This document shows, one piece after another, positions 11,583 through 22,737 of a stretch of DNA of 64,000 nt. Every line of letters begins with the position of its first letter. Position 1 is the first letter of the stretch. Both the position numbers and the translations under genes were made by a program. The stretch is taken from assembly GCA_024663395.1 (NCBI GenBank), contig JANFAH010000008.1, positions 1,860,001-1,924,000 of the forward strand, written 5' to 3'. The notes beneath the pieces are model-generated. The model did not search any database, had not been told where the DNA came from, and worked only from the letters and a program-made list of their open reading frames with translations. Source of the DNA: Pisolithus tinctorius. Lineage: Eukaryota; Basidiomycota; Agaricomycetes; Boletales; Pisolithaceae.

Positions 11583-12018
11583 ATGCTCATGGTACCAGTC
11601 ACATGGACGAGACTCCATTTTGTGGAGGTGCTACCTTGCATAGTGCAACTTGGGGTGTTGAAGACTGTGTTCCCGGCATCTGTGCATGGAATATTCACCG
11701 AGTGCAAGGTTCTATATACCATGTAGGTGCATGATCCATTTTTTTTTCTCATTTATCTCCCCCTTGACAGTCTCACAGATATCAGCAATGCTAGTGTTGT
11801 CGGAGGAACGTTGGATGATGTGACTCCATTTCATGGGCTGGCACTCCAACTCGGTGCCAGGGTGGGCTTCAACAGTTCTACTATAGCCATATTGCTTTAT
11901 TTAACTCCTCTCCCCTTCGAATGCCTCTTATCTCCTGGGTACATTTTTATTGACCCTGTGGTGGAATCCATACTGAGATGCTACATATTTCAGTTCTTAT
12001 TTCATTTATAGGATTGAT
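11583..12018 (+). pseudogene. Rightward exon fragment paralogous to minus cassette
   Basis: At 11,603-11,710 the plus strand reads SHMDETPFCGGATLHSATWG. It matches GHVDETPSDGGTTLYSATRG on the minus strand near 9,050, so the two divergent accessory genes share homologous first exons. The upstream part of this gene is split by the long LTR-like element. Downstream (11,830-12,000) the reading frames are unclear and may be intron. A new conserved exon starts with Met at 12,019. Confidence 0.45.
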
Positions 12019-14320
12019 ATGCCTCAAGAACACCCTCAACAGGTCATAGCAGAAACCCAACTGGGTGATGGTGCGCTCTATTATTTAACCTAATGTGGCT
12101 CAGAACCAATGCATTCTCTTTCAGGGAATTATGGTGCCTTCAATGCATGTGTTCTCATGAAATATAATGACCACTGGATCACCTCTCCTAATGCCGACTT
12201 CATTCCCGAACTGTTTCTCTTTGAGGGGAAGACAATCACGCTCTGCCATGATGGCCAGTTCAGCCACATTGACTGTTTCCAGTGGCCTCAACTATATGCC
12301 AAGCATTATATGTGGGCTGGATGTATCCCTCGACATGCTGTCTATCAGGATGACCTGATGTGGTCTTGGATGTGGTGGAACATCAGGAATGTGCCGGAAG
12401 ATTTCGCCTTGGAGAGGGGATTGGTGTTCAGGGTTGGTAGGGTTCACCCAGACAAGTGGAAGCATCTGGAGATCGTGTATAAACAACTAGAAGAACGGGC
12501 GAAGAACTGGCCACCAAAGAACCCTGACAATGAGGGACCTCTCCGGGTGCACATTTGGATTAGGCAATGTCGGAGGTCTCTTATGCATCTGAAGGTATGA
12601 TATCTTGTTGTCTGATATTTCAACAGTTGACAATTCTGTAGCAACTCCCATTCACCTTCCATGATACAGTGGTCCTAGTTGCGCTCTTTCAACATCTTTG
12701 TCTGGATATTTACGCTATGGTAGACTCCCTTGAGATCAAAATTACCCCCCTTCTGGCCCATTTTTTAATGCAAAACAGCATTGGATGGGTGCATTCACCA
12801 CAGATCCTGATGTCTGTGAGCAACTTTTTGAAGCATGCATCCCCATATGGCTAGTCTGGAAGCCAGAGTTAGTGCCAAAGGATATGAAGATACATCATGA
12901 GGTTGATATTACACACCCGGAAGGCATTATCACTACCCCAGATGAATTCGAGGTCGGTCAAATGCTCAAGTGGACTGCTAGGTGGTATTACCCTGGCGAT
13001 CCTATGCATGTTCACACCCACGAGGCTCCAGTAGTAGGTCTTGAGCAGTTTGCAGCACCCTGGCCAGAACCAAATCCCACAGCATCGACTCCCACAACCT
13101 CTGGCTCAACGGCCTCAAATACCGTGAGTTCCAGCATGCCTGGCTCTGCCTTGGGAGTTGTCAGAATGGATAGGGCTAAACATTGCAGCAGTCCTTGTGG
13201 GTGTTTTGTTACTGATTGAGATCTTTACGTTTACAACCATTTGCTCAGATAATTCTGCAGGTTCGAAGAAGGCCAAGACTTCCACTGCTCTGAACATTGA
13301 CCTGCCACAGGATTTTGATGATCCTGCCTTCCCCGCTCACCTTTACTTGTGGCACGCTGCGCTTACTGACATCAACAAGGACCCCAAGAGAATTCGTGCC
13401 AGTGTGCCCAAAATCACATATTTTTTCCCTCACCCCACACTATTTATGAGAGGCGAGTCCTCAAAGCGGAGGCAGAGGTACCTCTGGAATTGGTTGGTGG
13501 CCCAAGCAGGTTGGATCACACAACTTGCTGCTTCAGATGCGTCCCCTGTCATTCCCTGTTTGTGGCATGATTATCTTAATATGATTCCTGACTGCATTTC
13601 GATCAGTTTTTCTGGGAACCAAATATGCAAAGCTGCTGATATCTTTGGTCCAGAGTTCGTGAAGATTCAGCATGATGTACCGAGTCATGTGCAGTTCTGC
13701 AACATTACAATTGGTCTCACAGACCTTGCTACAATCGACTCGGCAACAAAGGGCAAGATTCTCTGGGACCTGTATGAGCACAATTTCCACTTCGAGCTGG
13801 TTGCCCTGGACCGTCTGCTGGTGCCCGCCCTCTGGTTGAATGTGGAATCTGAGTGGCTGGACCAAGTCCATCAGGTAAGTTTTTGCCTTGCACCTCAAAA
13901 GAATCCATTTACTAAATTTTTATGCAGATCTTCCTGGGAGATTCAGAGCTTACCATGTTTGCTGAACCCTTCCCAGTTAAGGATCAAGGTCTGGCCTCAC
14001 TAGAACCCCAAACGAAGCTGGAATATGTCAAGAGGTTCTGGACGTTGCTCGCTTTGTGGCCAGGGTTTCCACTGGATTTGGGAACCCCACTTCCATCATC
14101 AGCCTCACTGGCATGTGTTTGGGCAGTGGAAAAATGGCTTGCATTATTTTACATGCAGTCATTCTTCGATAATTTTGGTCATTTGCCTATCATCCTCCAT
14201 CTTATTCCCAAAAATCCTCATAGCATTTATGGCTTGGGCAATAACTGCTTAATCCCATCATCATCCACATCATCATCTGCATTGTCATCCACACTTCCCC
14301 CCCATCCCCCACAAGCATAA
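12019..14320 (+). CDS. Accessory gene B of the KDZ element, multi-exon, function unknown
   Basis: I do not recognise the function. A first exon MPQEHPQQVIAETQLG (12,019-12,067) joins through a short intron (acceptor CTTTCAG, about 12,124) to a long exon with NYGAFNACVLMKYNDHW, FEGKTITLCHDGQFSHID and a Trp-rich block MWAGCIPRHAVYQDDLMWSW (to 12,597). Later blocks are CEQLFEACIPIWLVWKPELV (12,785 on), a Thr/Ser/Pro linker (about 13,080), KKAKTSTALNIDLPQDFDDP (13,260 on), and a well conserved stretch to DQVHQ at 13,874. After an intron come IFLGDSELTMFAEPFPV and an alternative frame VARFVARVSTGFGNPTS. The product would be about 650-700 residues and probably nuclear or cytoplasmic. From memory, similar proteins accompany basidiomycete KDZ-type elements, but no catalytic motif is evident. 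Confidence 0.55.
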
Positions 14321-14569
14321 TTACGTGGCTATGTACTTGTAGTTACTGTAAATCTGCATCCTTTTCACCCCTCATCTGTGTCATTGCTCTTGCCTATCGT
14401 GTATCAAAAGGTCAGCTTTGATCTATCACTGCCAGCTAACAGGATGTGCTCATGGTGGCTTGGTGTTGACGACCAGCAGACTAGAATTAGGTGTTCTGGT
14501 CACAGTCCTCCAACTTGGTGTTGCTGGATTGTCATCCTTCCCTGGCTAGAGAACTGATCAACATTCCAG

Positions 14570-17500
14570 ATGTCATTTCGTCACCCAAGGAAGTTTTTGA
14601 ATCACTGTTCCTCGATTCCCATGACCTCCGACTCGTGTTCCTCTGGGAGTCATCCTGCCCCCATACCAGTCTCTGACTTGCATTCCTCTGGGGGTCAAGC
14701 AGTACTTGTTGACCATGACCAGGTTGAGCCGCTGCGCCGTGTGCCAGGCACAGCCAATTTTTACCTTCCCATTGAATGTCTGGTCACTTTGCCTGGGCAT
14801 TGCAGTTTCATGCAGCTGCCTCAGGGGACTTCAGCCCTCTCCACTGCTTCTGCTACAAATTCCCCTCCCCTCATGGGAGCTTGCCTCCCATCTAAGGACG
14901 AGCTTGCCCCTGCCCACTTGGATCATCTAACAGAGGGGCTACATGTCAGTCACAATGACTTTTTTGCCCCACCATCCTCACCATCCTGCAATGCTCACAA
15001 GAAAATGAGACAGTGGCAACAGTGGTCGTCCAAAACCATCCCCTCACTTATCGAGCCCTTTCTCGCATATTGATGGCTCTCTAGAAACTTCCAGCACTGC
15101 ATTGACTATGAGTGACCAGAGTGTAGTTGCGTTTCTTGACGATTGAAGGTTCTTTGTGTTAGTTTCAATGGTAAGACTTTATTGCATGTTTTCCTCTCTA
15201 CTTAGACATATGGCTTGTGCCAGGTTTGCAAATGGTTGATCTTGCTGTCTGTCCATGTGTGCTGGCAGCATTCCAGCTCCTGCAGATGGGGTACTTTCCA
15301 TCTGCACCACTGGGGCCAACCCTTGCTGTCAGTTTACAGCTTCTGAGTCTGGTCAGGCAGGTCTTTATGCACATGCCCCCAAACATTTCTGCATGGTGCG
15401 AGTCCCTTGAAGCATATCTTGCTAGTATGGGCTACAAGGTAGACACAAAGGTTTGTGCCTGAATTCTGTCCCAATGATTATATTATCTGTATCCACTGTT
15501 TTCATTTATGTTGTGATTGTGAGACTACAGTTTTGTGTATGTCTAACCTATTGGGACTTCATTATTTGTGTCTAATGAATGATTGCACTGTGGTTGTATG
15601 AAGGTGCACATGTCTGTAGATCTGATCTTGTGTTGTGTTTATCAAGTCAATGCATGCTTTTAACTATTTCCATCCATATCTATTAATGATGTTTGCTAAT
15701 GATACTTACAGGAAGGTATACATCGAAGGTTTAGTAATGCATACCACTGGTATTGCATCCTGGAAATCTCAGTTGATGAATATGTTCAACAACACCTGGA
15801 AAGTGCTGCAACCCCACCAGCAGACATCCTCCCTGCAGTTCCATCATCCTCTCACCACCCTCCAGATGTCTCAAGCTCAAGGACATGGCCTTCAGAATAC
15901 CTACGAAAACATTGTCCATTATGCTTTGGTAGTCACAACTGGAAAAATAATAATAGGTATGTTTCTTGATGCATATACATAATCCTATGTTACTAAATAG
16001 TCTTGGATCCTAGCTCCTCTGATCCTGATGCAATTGTTTGCATTGATGCTTGCTTTACCCAGAAATGTAGAAGAAGTCAACAGGATGACCCAGTAAACCC
16101 TACAGGTTCAGTTTTTCTGTCACAAGATGACATTGATACTATGGAATGTGAGGTTGAAGGCTTGAGAAGGACAAAGGCATCAGTGCAAAAGAGGAGTGGT
16201 CAGTCTTCTAAGAAGAATTGTGGAGATGAGGATAGGTTTGAGCAGGGTATGAGGATACCACCATCAGTCCTCAAGGGTTGTAATGAATCCTTCACTGCAG
16301 CTGATGAGAGATGTCAGAAAGTGAGCTTAGTCATTTAACCTGTCTGCAACATTCTGATGGTGGTATAGGCAAGTACCCAATTCTTTTCAGATACTGGAGT
16401 TATGGCCCTACTCTGTCATCATGATCATGTTATTCACCTTGCCAACATGACTTCAGCAGGGGAGAAGCAACACTATGCACTTGCCCTCATCAAATCATTA
16501 TTCAGTCACCTCCCTGATGATTTTCACATTGGGCTGTTATATGACATAAGCTGTCAGCTTGAACAGAGCTGCAGAAAGTGGGGCTACCTTGGGCCATTTC
16601 TGCCCCAAATTTCTTTTGCTATATCAGTCTTTCATGCCTTTGGTCATCAATGGGCTTGCCAGCTCATCTATCACCCTCAGAAATGAGAAGGATTTGGGCT
16701 TTCTGATGGAGAGGGTTGTGAGCGATTTTGGAGTTCAATTACACCACTAATACCATCTCTGCGAGTTTCTGGGGTATGCAATTAGTTGTGTCACAAAATG
16801 CAGGCTAATATTTTATTCAGTATCATCAATGCCTCTTTGTCATTGACTCCCAGGTGCACTATCTTGACATGAAGAGTCTTACTGGTCTTGGCCAGTGGCT
16901 TTTGCAGCGCTGGAACCACTGTCAAGAAAAAAAGACTTCTGCAAAAAAGGGTCTAAGAAAATCTGGAATCAATATTCAGACACTTCAAGCTGAATGGGAG
17001 GCTCAGGTTTCAGTACAAACCAAGCCAGCATCTCGTAAGCTTCCTGTATAAGTCATTCCTCTTGCTGTGAGCTGACAATAAATTAAGGGCACTCTGCAAA
17101 AGCCACAGAAAATTTTATAATGCAAATGATGGCAACTCAGAAATCACTGGAAACTTATGAAGCTAGACTAGATGAACTGGAGAAGGGTCTTCTCCAAGGA
17201 GGGGCTGATATGACAAATTTAAATATACAGTTAGCAGAGTGTCACAAAAAGATTACATGTTTCAAGCAAGCTTCACAGAGACAGAGGGCAAGCCTTGGGA
17301 TAGATGGGCTTGCAGAGCTTTCCAGGCTCCAGAATAGTTCCTTTCTTCAGGCTAGTGGTTCTTCCTCTTCTAGATTTATAAGTTGATTGAATTCAAAGCA
17401 TTCAGCTGCATATGCATGCATTGGCAATCAAGAAGCGTATCTGAGACTGTCTGTGTCAATGAAAGTTTGAATTAGAGAGACTAGAACAGTCTTACCGACA

Positions 17501-18416
17501 GACAGTTAGTGGTAAGTGGTGCTCTCAAGCATTTGCCTCTTGTGGTTGACTGCTTTGAAGAACAAAAACTTCAAATCCATGTGGAAGGATCTGTCTGGCG
17601 AAGAGAACCAGGAATTGTCAAGCTTTCTACCTTCTACAATAATTTGTGTTTGCAGTTGGTAGCTCTCATCCACCAGGGGAAAGCCCCTCAAGGGGCCATT
17701 GCACCTATACTGATCCAAAGGGATGGCTTGTTCAAACTAGATGTGGATGATGATATCTGGCAGGATATTGGTCTTGAGGATGATTTTGTGGGATTGCCAC
17801 CAGCTTGGTTAGCTGATGAAAGGGTGCACTTGGGGATCAGGTCACTCCTTGAGCTGAAGAGGTGTGAGGAGGAGGAAAGGAGGCTCCTGTATGAAAGAAA
17901 AACCTTGATGGGATGGCACTCAGAAGAATGGAGACAGCTGGAGACATGCAGAGTGGATGCAGGTAAGAGAGCTGTTGTGTCATTGCATGTATTAAGATAA
18001 TTGAATGAAAATCAGGTGCAGATCTTGCATATGAACTGGACTGCAGGGCTTCAGCACTAGCAAGTCTGAGTCTCTTGTGGCAGGAAAAATTGAGGGACTT
18101 TCCAGGAGGTGCTGATGAGAGCTGGGAGGCAAGGGTTGAAGAATGGAGGAATATGGATTATGCACCACTCATCATGGACATGAACAGAAATGAAGAGGTG
18201 GGATGGGAGGACTTGGAATCTGAGAATGATGATGGGGATGATGAAATGCTTGATGATGACTTGCTGTGTGTTGCTGAGGAATTTGCTCTTGCAGATGAAT
18301 ATCACCAACAGTTCAGTGAGATGTCATTGACAGAGTTCTCATGGGCAGATGACTGGGAATTAGATGTATTGGATATGGATCCCCCATCATCTCCAAGTAA
18401 AAGACCACATAGATAA
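14570..18416 (+). pseudogene. KDZ (Kyakuja-Dileera-Zisupton) transposase, CxC1-type, decayed
   Basis: Exons match the fungal KDZ transposase family. In order: MRQWQQWSSKTIPSLIEPFL (about 15,000-15,070); LQMVDLAVCPCVLAAFQLLQ and GYFPSAPLGPTLAVSLQ (15,225-15,452); after an intron, RRFSNAYHWYCILE (15,722 on); a CPLCFG cysteine block (about 15,913); DAIVCIDACFTQK (about 16,030); GMRIPPSVLKGCNESF (16,250 on); MALLCHHDHV and LLYDISCQLEQSCRKWG; HAFGHQWACQLIYHP (to 16,683); GEGCERFWSSITPLIPSLR (16,708 on); VHYLDMKSLTGLGQWL (16,854 on); then a coiled-coil-like C-terminal part and an acidic tail ending SSPSKRPHR. A TGA at 16,684-16,686 replaces the Arg between YHPQK and EGFGLSD, and a stop and frame break follow EPFLAY near 15,073. 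The encoded enzyme would cut and paste the surrounding element. This copy is probably dead. Confidence 0.88.
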
Positions 18417-18529
18417 TGAAGCTAGTCTTGTATGTCTCTGAAAAATTCATTAGATGAGTGCCCATGGCATCTGAGGTGTTTTAATATACCAGGAGTATGC
18501 AAAATTGGGGGGATGGCCCCCAGTAACCT
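18417..18529. other. Short spacer between transposase and right array
   Basis: About 110 bp between the transposase stop and the first recognisable right-array unit. No feature seen beyond a degenerate beginning of the array. Confidence 0.4.
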
Positions 18530-19205
18530 CCAAAGCTATGATGAAACATGCTACTGGCCTCAAGAAAGGGGGTGGGATGTCCCACAGTAGCCTCTGAAGC
18601 TATCATTGGATATCCCATTGACCTCTGGAAGGGGGGATGGGATGTCCCACAGTAGCTTCCAAAGCTACCATGGGACATCCCATTGGCCTATGGAAGGGGT
18701 GGTGGGATGTCCCACAGTAGCCTCTGAAGTTATCATGGGACATCCCACTGGCATCTGGAAGGGGGGTGGGACATCCCACAGTAGCCTCTGAAGCTATCAT
18801 GGGACATCCCACCAGCTTATGGAAGGGGTGGTGGGATGTCCCACAGTAGCTTCCAAAGCTACCATGGGACATCCCATTGGCCTATGGAAGGGTGGTTGGG
18901 ATGTCCCACAGTAGCCTCTGAAGCTATCATGGGACATCCCATTGACCTCTGGAAGGGGGGTGGGACATCCCACAGTAGCCTCTGAAGCTACCATGGGACA
19001 TCCCATTGGCCTATGGAAGGGTAGTTGGGATGTCCCACAGTAGCCTCTGAAGCTATCATGGGACATCCCATTGACCTCTGGAAGGGGGGATGGGATGTCC
19101 CACAGTAGCCTCTGAAGCTATCATGGGACATCCCACTGTCCTATGGAAGGGGGGGGTGGGATGTCCCACAGTAGCCTCCAAAGCTATCAAGGGGCATCCC
19201 ACTGT
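18530..19205. repeat. Right minisatellite array, inverted relative to the left one
   Basis: About ten to eleven units of ~64 bp. Read on the plus strand, each has TGGGATGTCCCACAGTAGCC, then TCTGAAGCTATCA, then TGGGACATCCCA, then a spacer TGGCCTATGGAAGGGG. This is the reverse complement of the left-array unit. Units start near 18,573, 18,637, 18,701, 18,766, 18,830, 18,895, 18,960, 19,025, 19,089 and 19,154. The innermost and outermost units are degenerate. CpG is absent. The arrangement fits an inverted-terminal array of a KDZ element of at least 19.2 kb. Confidence 0.9.
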
Positions 19206-20165
19206 CCTGGGCATGGGGCCCCATGCCAATCAGATCATATAGCATCCTATGCCAGTGGGGCACTCACATGCTCATCCCCCACAATAGCATCATTTTGATA
19301 CTATGTATGTATGTATGTATGTACCTCAACTGTAATTTGGAAACAAAAGTAGTGATCTTAGTAAGGAGTGACTGTTGTAACAAACACAAGAACGTACAGT
19401 ACTATTGGGGGGATTCTGAATCCATTAACCTTTAGTAATTGACAGGTTCACCTTCATCCACATTGTACAATTCTGCAGATGGCATCACACAAACACACTC
19501 ATTGCCTGGTAGTCTTCAAATATCACTTAATATGTATAGTAAGTGTTTTTTGGGAGGGTAATGTTTTCATCCATCCCCCCAGTTTGATGGGTATGCTCAT
19601 TGTCTGGATGATGATCATAACAGCAATGTGTTTGTGAATGAAAGCTGACATTGCAATGTAGGTGCAAGCTGCACATTTGCAGTTGAGGACCCCTGACACC
19701 TAAGGCAGCCATGGGACAGCCCAAAATATATTACCAAAGCACTGGGATTATGGGACATCCCAGGTCCTGCACACTGTAAATAGCCCTGGGACATGGCCAG
19801 ATGTCCCTGGGATGACCTGGTCTGAGTGGCTTTTAGCTTGGATGATTTGTAGAAAAACTTCAGCCTAAATGCTTATGAAAATTGGTTACCTGAAGTGGAA
19901 GGCAAGGGCAAAGGGTGAATGAGTTCTGGAGTTACCTCGTGGAAAAGCTCAAGGGGCAGGAGAGGGATTGGGGTGAGCAGAGACAAGGAGTGTGAAAGGC
20001 GTGGGGTGGAAAGTTCCCTTTTATAAGGGAGGAATCTAAGAGGGAGATGGAGCTCAACCTCTTCCTTCTTGATCGCAGGAATGATGGTAGCATAAGAGTA
20101 AAGTAGGTGTACTACTCACCAATGATGTTCAGGACCACTAAACATGTAGTCCATTTGCTGTCATG
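19206..20165. other. Non-coding stretch with a small microsatellite
   Basis: Starts with a palindromic patch GGCATGGGGCCCCATGCC (19,209-19,226), possibly the outer edge of the KDZ element. A (TATG)n microsatellite lies at about 19,302-19,322. Scattered TGGGACA motifs at 19,700-19,830 may be array relics. No gene seen. Confidence 0.45.
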
Positions 20166-20397
20166 TGTCAAGTCTGGGCCTACTCTGACCAACTCTGACA
20201 CTATATAAGGTCTAGAGAGTGGTTTGGAAGCAAGTCTGACACAGAGGAACAGAACTCCGACTAGCGGAGTGTTGGCAGGAACGAAGACTGCTGAGACAAA
20301 GGCGGAGCAGAGTGAGGGCATCGGGTTTAGCTCGTGTGCTACCCCCTTGCATGATCTCAGCCCTTGTATTTCAGAGGGAGAGTATAGATGGAGAGTC
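20166..20397 (-). mobile_element. Partial gypsy LTR (family of solo LTRs A and B), minus strand
   Basis: The minus strand reads ...TCTCTAGACCTTATATAG... and ends GGCCCAGACTTGACA at 20,166. This matches the 3' half of solo LTR B, including CTAGTCGGAGTTCTGTTCC and the CTCTGAAATACAAGGGCTGAG block. Similarity stops at about 20,396, where a separate inverted repeat begins, so the 5' half of the LTR has been lost or displaced. Confidence 0.75.
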
Positions 20398-20503
20398 GCC
20401 CCATGTGTCCTGGAACTCATCAGTACTGTGAGAGCTGAAAACAATGTGGAGGTCCAATCTGGCATTCATCCTATCATAAACAAACCAATCACCCATTAAC
20501 TAG
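20398..20503 (+). repeat. Inverted repeat, left arm (~106 bp)
   Basis: GCCCCATGTGTCCTG...CAAACCAATCACCCATTAACTA is repeated as its reverse complement at about 20,793-20,900, with only a few mismatches. The arms flank about 290 bp of unique sequence. This may be a foldback element or MITE, or a local inverted duplication. Confidence 0.8.
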
Positions 20504-20792
20504 TGCATTTCTGTGAAGGGGAAACTGGTATGGAGGTCAGGGTGAAGCTAAACCCTCTCTCACTGCAGGTAACATGGGAGGGATATGCTACTGAGCTACC
20601 AGGTTGCACATTCCTGGCCTTCTATCTGGCACTGGATATTTCCTTTAGTCATATATGATGAAATAACTCCTTCCCAGTGATCCCTAGTTCAGCTCAGAGT
20701 ACAGTCTGGCCAACCCTCCCATGATACTGGGAGTGCCCAGGAGGGTTGTGCTTCACCTGAGCCTTCAGGCAGGCTTGTCTTCAGCTGTGATG
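20504..20792. other. Spacer between the inverted repeat arms
   Basis: About 290 bp without ORF or recognised motif, enclosed by the two arms of the inverted repeat. Confidence 0.5.
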
Positions 20793-20900
20793 TAGTAGTT
20801 AGTGGGTGATTGGTTTGCTTATGATAGGATGAATGCCAGATTGGACCTCCACATTGTTTTCAGCTCTCACAGTACTGATGAGTTTCAGGACACATGGGGC
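20793..20900 (-). repeat. Inverted repeat, right arm
   Basis: TAGTTAGTGGGTGATTGG...CAGGACACATGGGGC, the reverse complement of the arm at 20,398-20,503. Confidence 0.8.
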
Positions 20901-21724
20901 ATTGGTGGGGAAACAGTGCAGGAAATGACTTCCAGCAGGTTTCTGAAGAGACCAATGGTGCTGATAGCATATTCTATTGATTATACTATAGTGTACACCA
21001 GCATTTGCTGAGGTTGCCCTGACAGAATGTCCCTGATGAGCCAGGATGGTGATTTCTTGACTTGTGTTGCAGCAAGGAGGCTTAGGGGTGCAAAATCACT
21101 GTTTGGCATTGTTTGTTTGTTGACAAATCATTCAGTAGACCATGTAATACATTATGTAAGCATTGGTGAGCATCTCACCATGTTTTATATGTGTTCCCAA
21201 GGACTACATCTCCAGTATATCACAAAGTTACATAATTGTCCCAATGAGCTCTCATTTTCATTTGGGTATTCTGCCATCTGTTTCTATCCAAATACTATGT
21301 AATATGGCTCATCAGAGAGCCATGACCAGCTGCTTTAATCCATTCACCAACAGCTTGGGCTCAATAATGATAGTTCACTTGCTACACCATAATTAATGAA
21401 AAACATGCAAACATTGGGACAATTTTGTGAGCCACTGTATGTAGAACTAAAACTCCCTAAGATGTTTGCCCAACTGGCTCTGTTGCTCAGGTGCTCTTGG
21501 TCACACTGATGGAGGCAAAAAGAAACTACAGGAGGAACTGCCCACTACAAGTATTGTACTGCCATTAACCCTCGGTGCCAGGTATGAAGGGATAGGGGAG
21601 AAGTTATAATCTAGTTCGAGTGAAGCAATCAAAGATGAAGTCTTCTCAGCTATCACTTCAAACCAGAGAGTAATGGGAGTGGAACCCATTGATTGAGAAA
21701 CAAGCTCAAAACAAACTAGATTAG
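20901..21724. other. Non-coding, with a Tc1-like terminal relic
   Basis: No gene. At 21,406-21,436 the sequence AACATTGGGACAATTTTGTG, followed by AGCCACTGTA, matches the end of the small element at 39,163-39,382. It ends in CACTG before TA, as Tc1/mariner ends do. A matching left end was not found. Confidence 0.4.
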
Positions 21725-22438
21725 TGTCATAACCATGCGTTCGTCATAAGTCTTTGCTCACTCCGCAACCTTTTCCGCCAGTCATCCACTCACTCCGCAC
21801 CAACTCCACCCAACTTCTGTTGGTTGCGAACCATCTCCGCTCCAACTGCTGTCGGACTTGTGTTGCTCTCCTACCAGACCGAGTGGTCTGTTCTCTGAGG
21901 GGTCATGTGACTACCTTCGCAGTCAGGTACTCCGCAGCGCGCTCACTGCATGGTCCAGCGCCTGGACTATTTCCTTTTCTGGATGTTCTGTGTTACCTGT
22001 TCGTATGTCCTCCGTCTACCCTTCATTCGTCGTCCAGGAAATTTTACTTGAAAATTTATGAGTCTCCATATGTCAGTTCCAATTCCAATTACTGTACCTC
22101 TGTAGCAGTATAAAAACATGTACTGTACTCTGCTGTTCTTGAGTACGAATATCAACTTAGTTCCTACTCCCTCTGATTCCATCTTCCGCCTGTCGGAGTT
22201 ATCTCCAACTCTCCATCTGTACTCTCCCTCTGAAATACAAGGGCTGAGATCATGCAAGGGGGTAGCGCACGAGCTAAACCCGACACCCTCACTCCGTTCT
22301 GCCTTTGCTTTGGTGGTCTTCATTCCTGCCAATACTCCGCTAGTCGGAGTTCTGTTCCTGTGTGTCGGACTTGCTTCCAAACCCTCCTCTAGACCTTGTT
22401 TAGCATCGGAGTTGGTCGGAGTAGGCCTGGACTTGACA
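21725..22438 (+). mobile_element. Solo LTR B (Ty3/gypsy type), with duplication ATTAG
   Basis: Begins TGTCATAACCATGCG and ends GGCCTGGACTTGACA. The 5-bp duplication ATTAG occurs at 21,720-21,724 and 22,439-22,443. It shares its termini with solo LTR A and the gypsy LTR at 29,505-30,030. It also shares the block CTCTGAAATACAAGGGCTGAG, then CATGCAAGGGGGTAGCGC. CpG is moderately preserved, so it is younger than the surrounding elements. No internal coding region. Confidence 0.88.
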
Positions 22439-22443
22439 ATTAG

Positions 22444-22737
22444 AGAGAGTGGCTACAACAAACAATGGGACTTATATACTGCCTTACTGTTTGTACGTAC
22501 TGCCATGAGAGAACATTCTAGAAAGAAGTAAACAAAAGAGAAAACTACACTATTGGTTGAACATGAACATGCATTAGTAATGAGGCACAGCCTTACTAAG
22601 TATCATGTAAGTGTGAAAGAGTAAGTAAAAGGAAAAGTCTGAGATGACTAAGCATCCCTAAACTGTAACCCCAACCAGGGGTGGATATATATAGGCAACC
22701 AGGAAATGTGGAAGTGAAAAGTCTACTGGTCATTACA
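22444..22737. other. Unassigned stretch, diverged LTR end
   Basis: Probably the diverged 3' part of the leftward long LTR-like element. It has a TATA-like CCTATATATATCC on the minus strand (about 22,690) at the position expected for the LTR promoter. Sequence similarity to the other copies is lost below about 22,738. Confidence 0.4.

Noticed and set aside
3350..14320. TET/JBP dioxygenase gene inside the KDZ element
   Set aside because: KDZ elements can carry TET/JBP genes, so I looked for the HxD...H iron-binding pattern with its surrounding motif. HVDETP and HMDETP occur, but without the rest of the TET/JBP signature, so I make no such claim.
18481..19066. Several ORFs through the right minisatellite, both strands
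   Set aside because: Repeat-derived in the same way as the left array; frames depend only on unit length.
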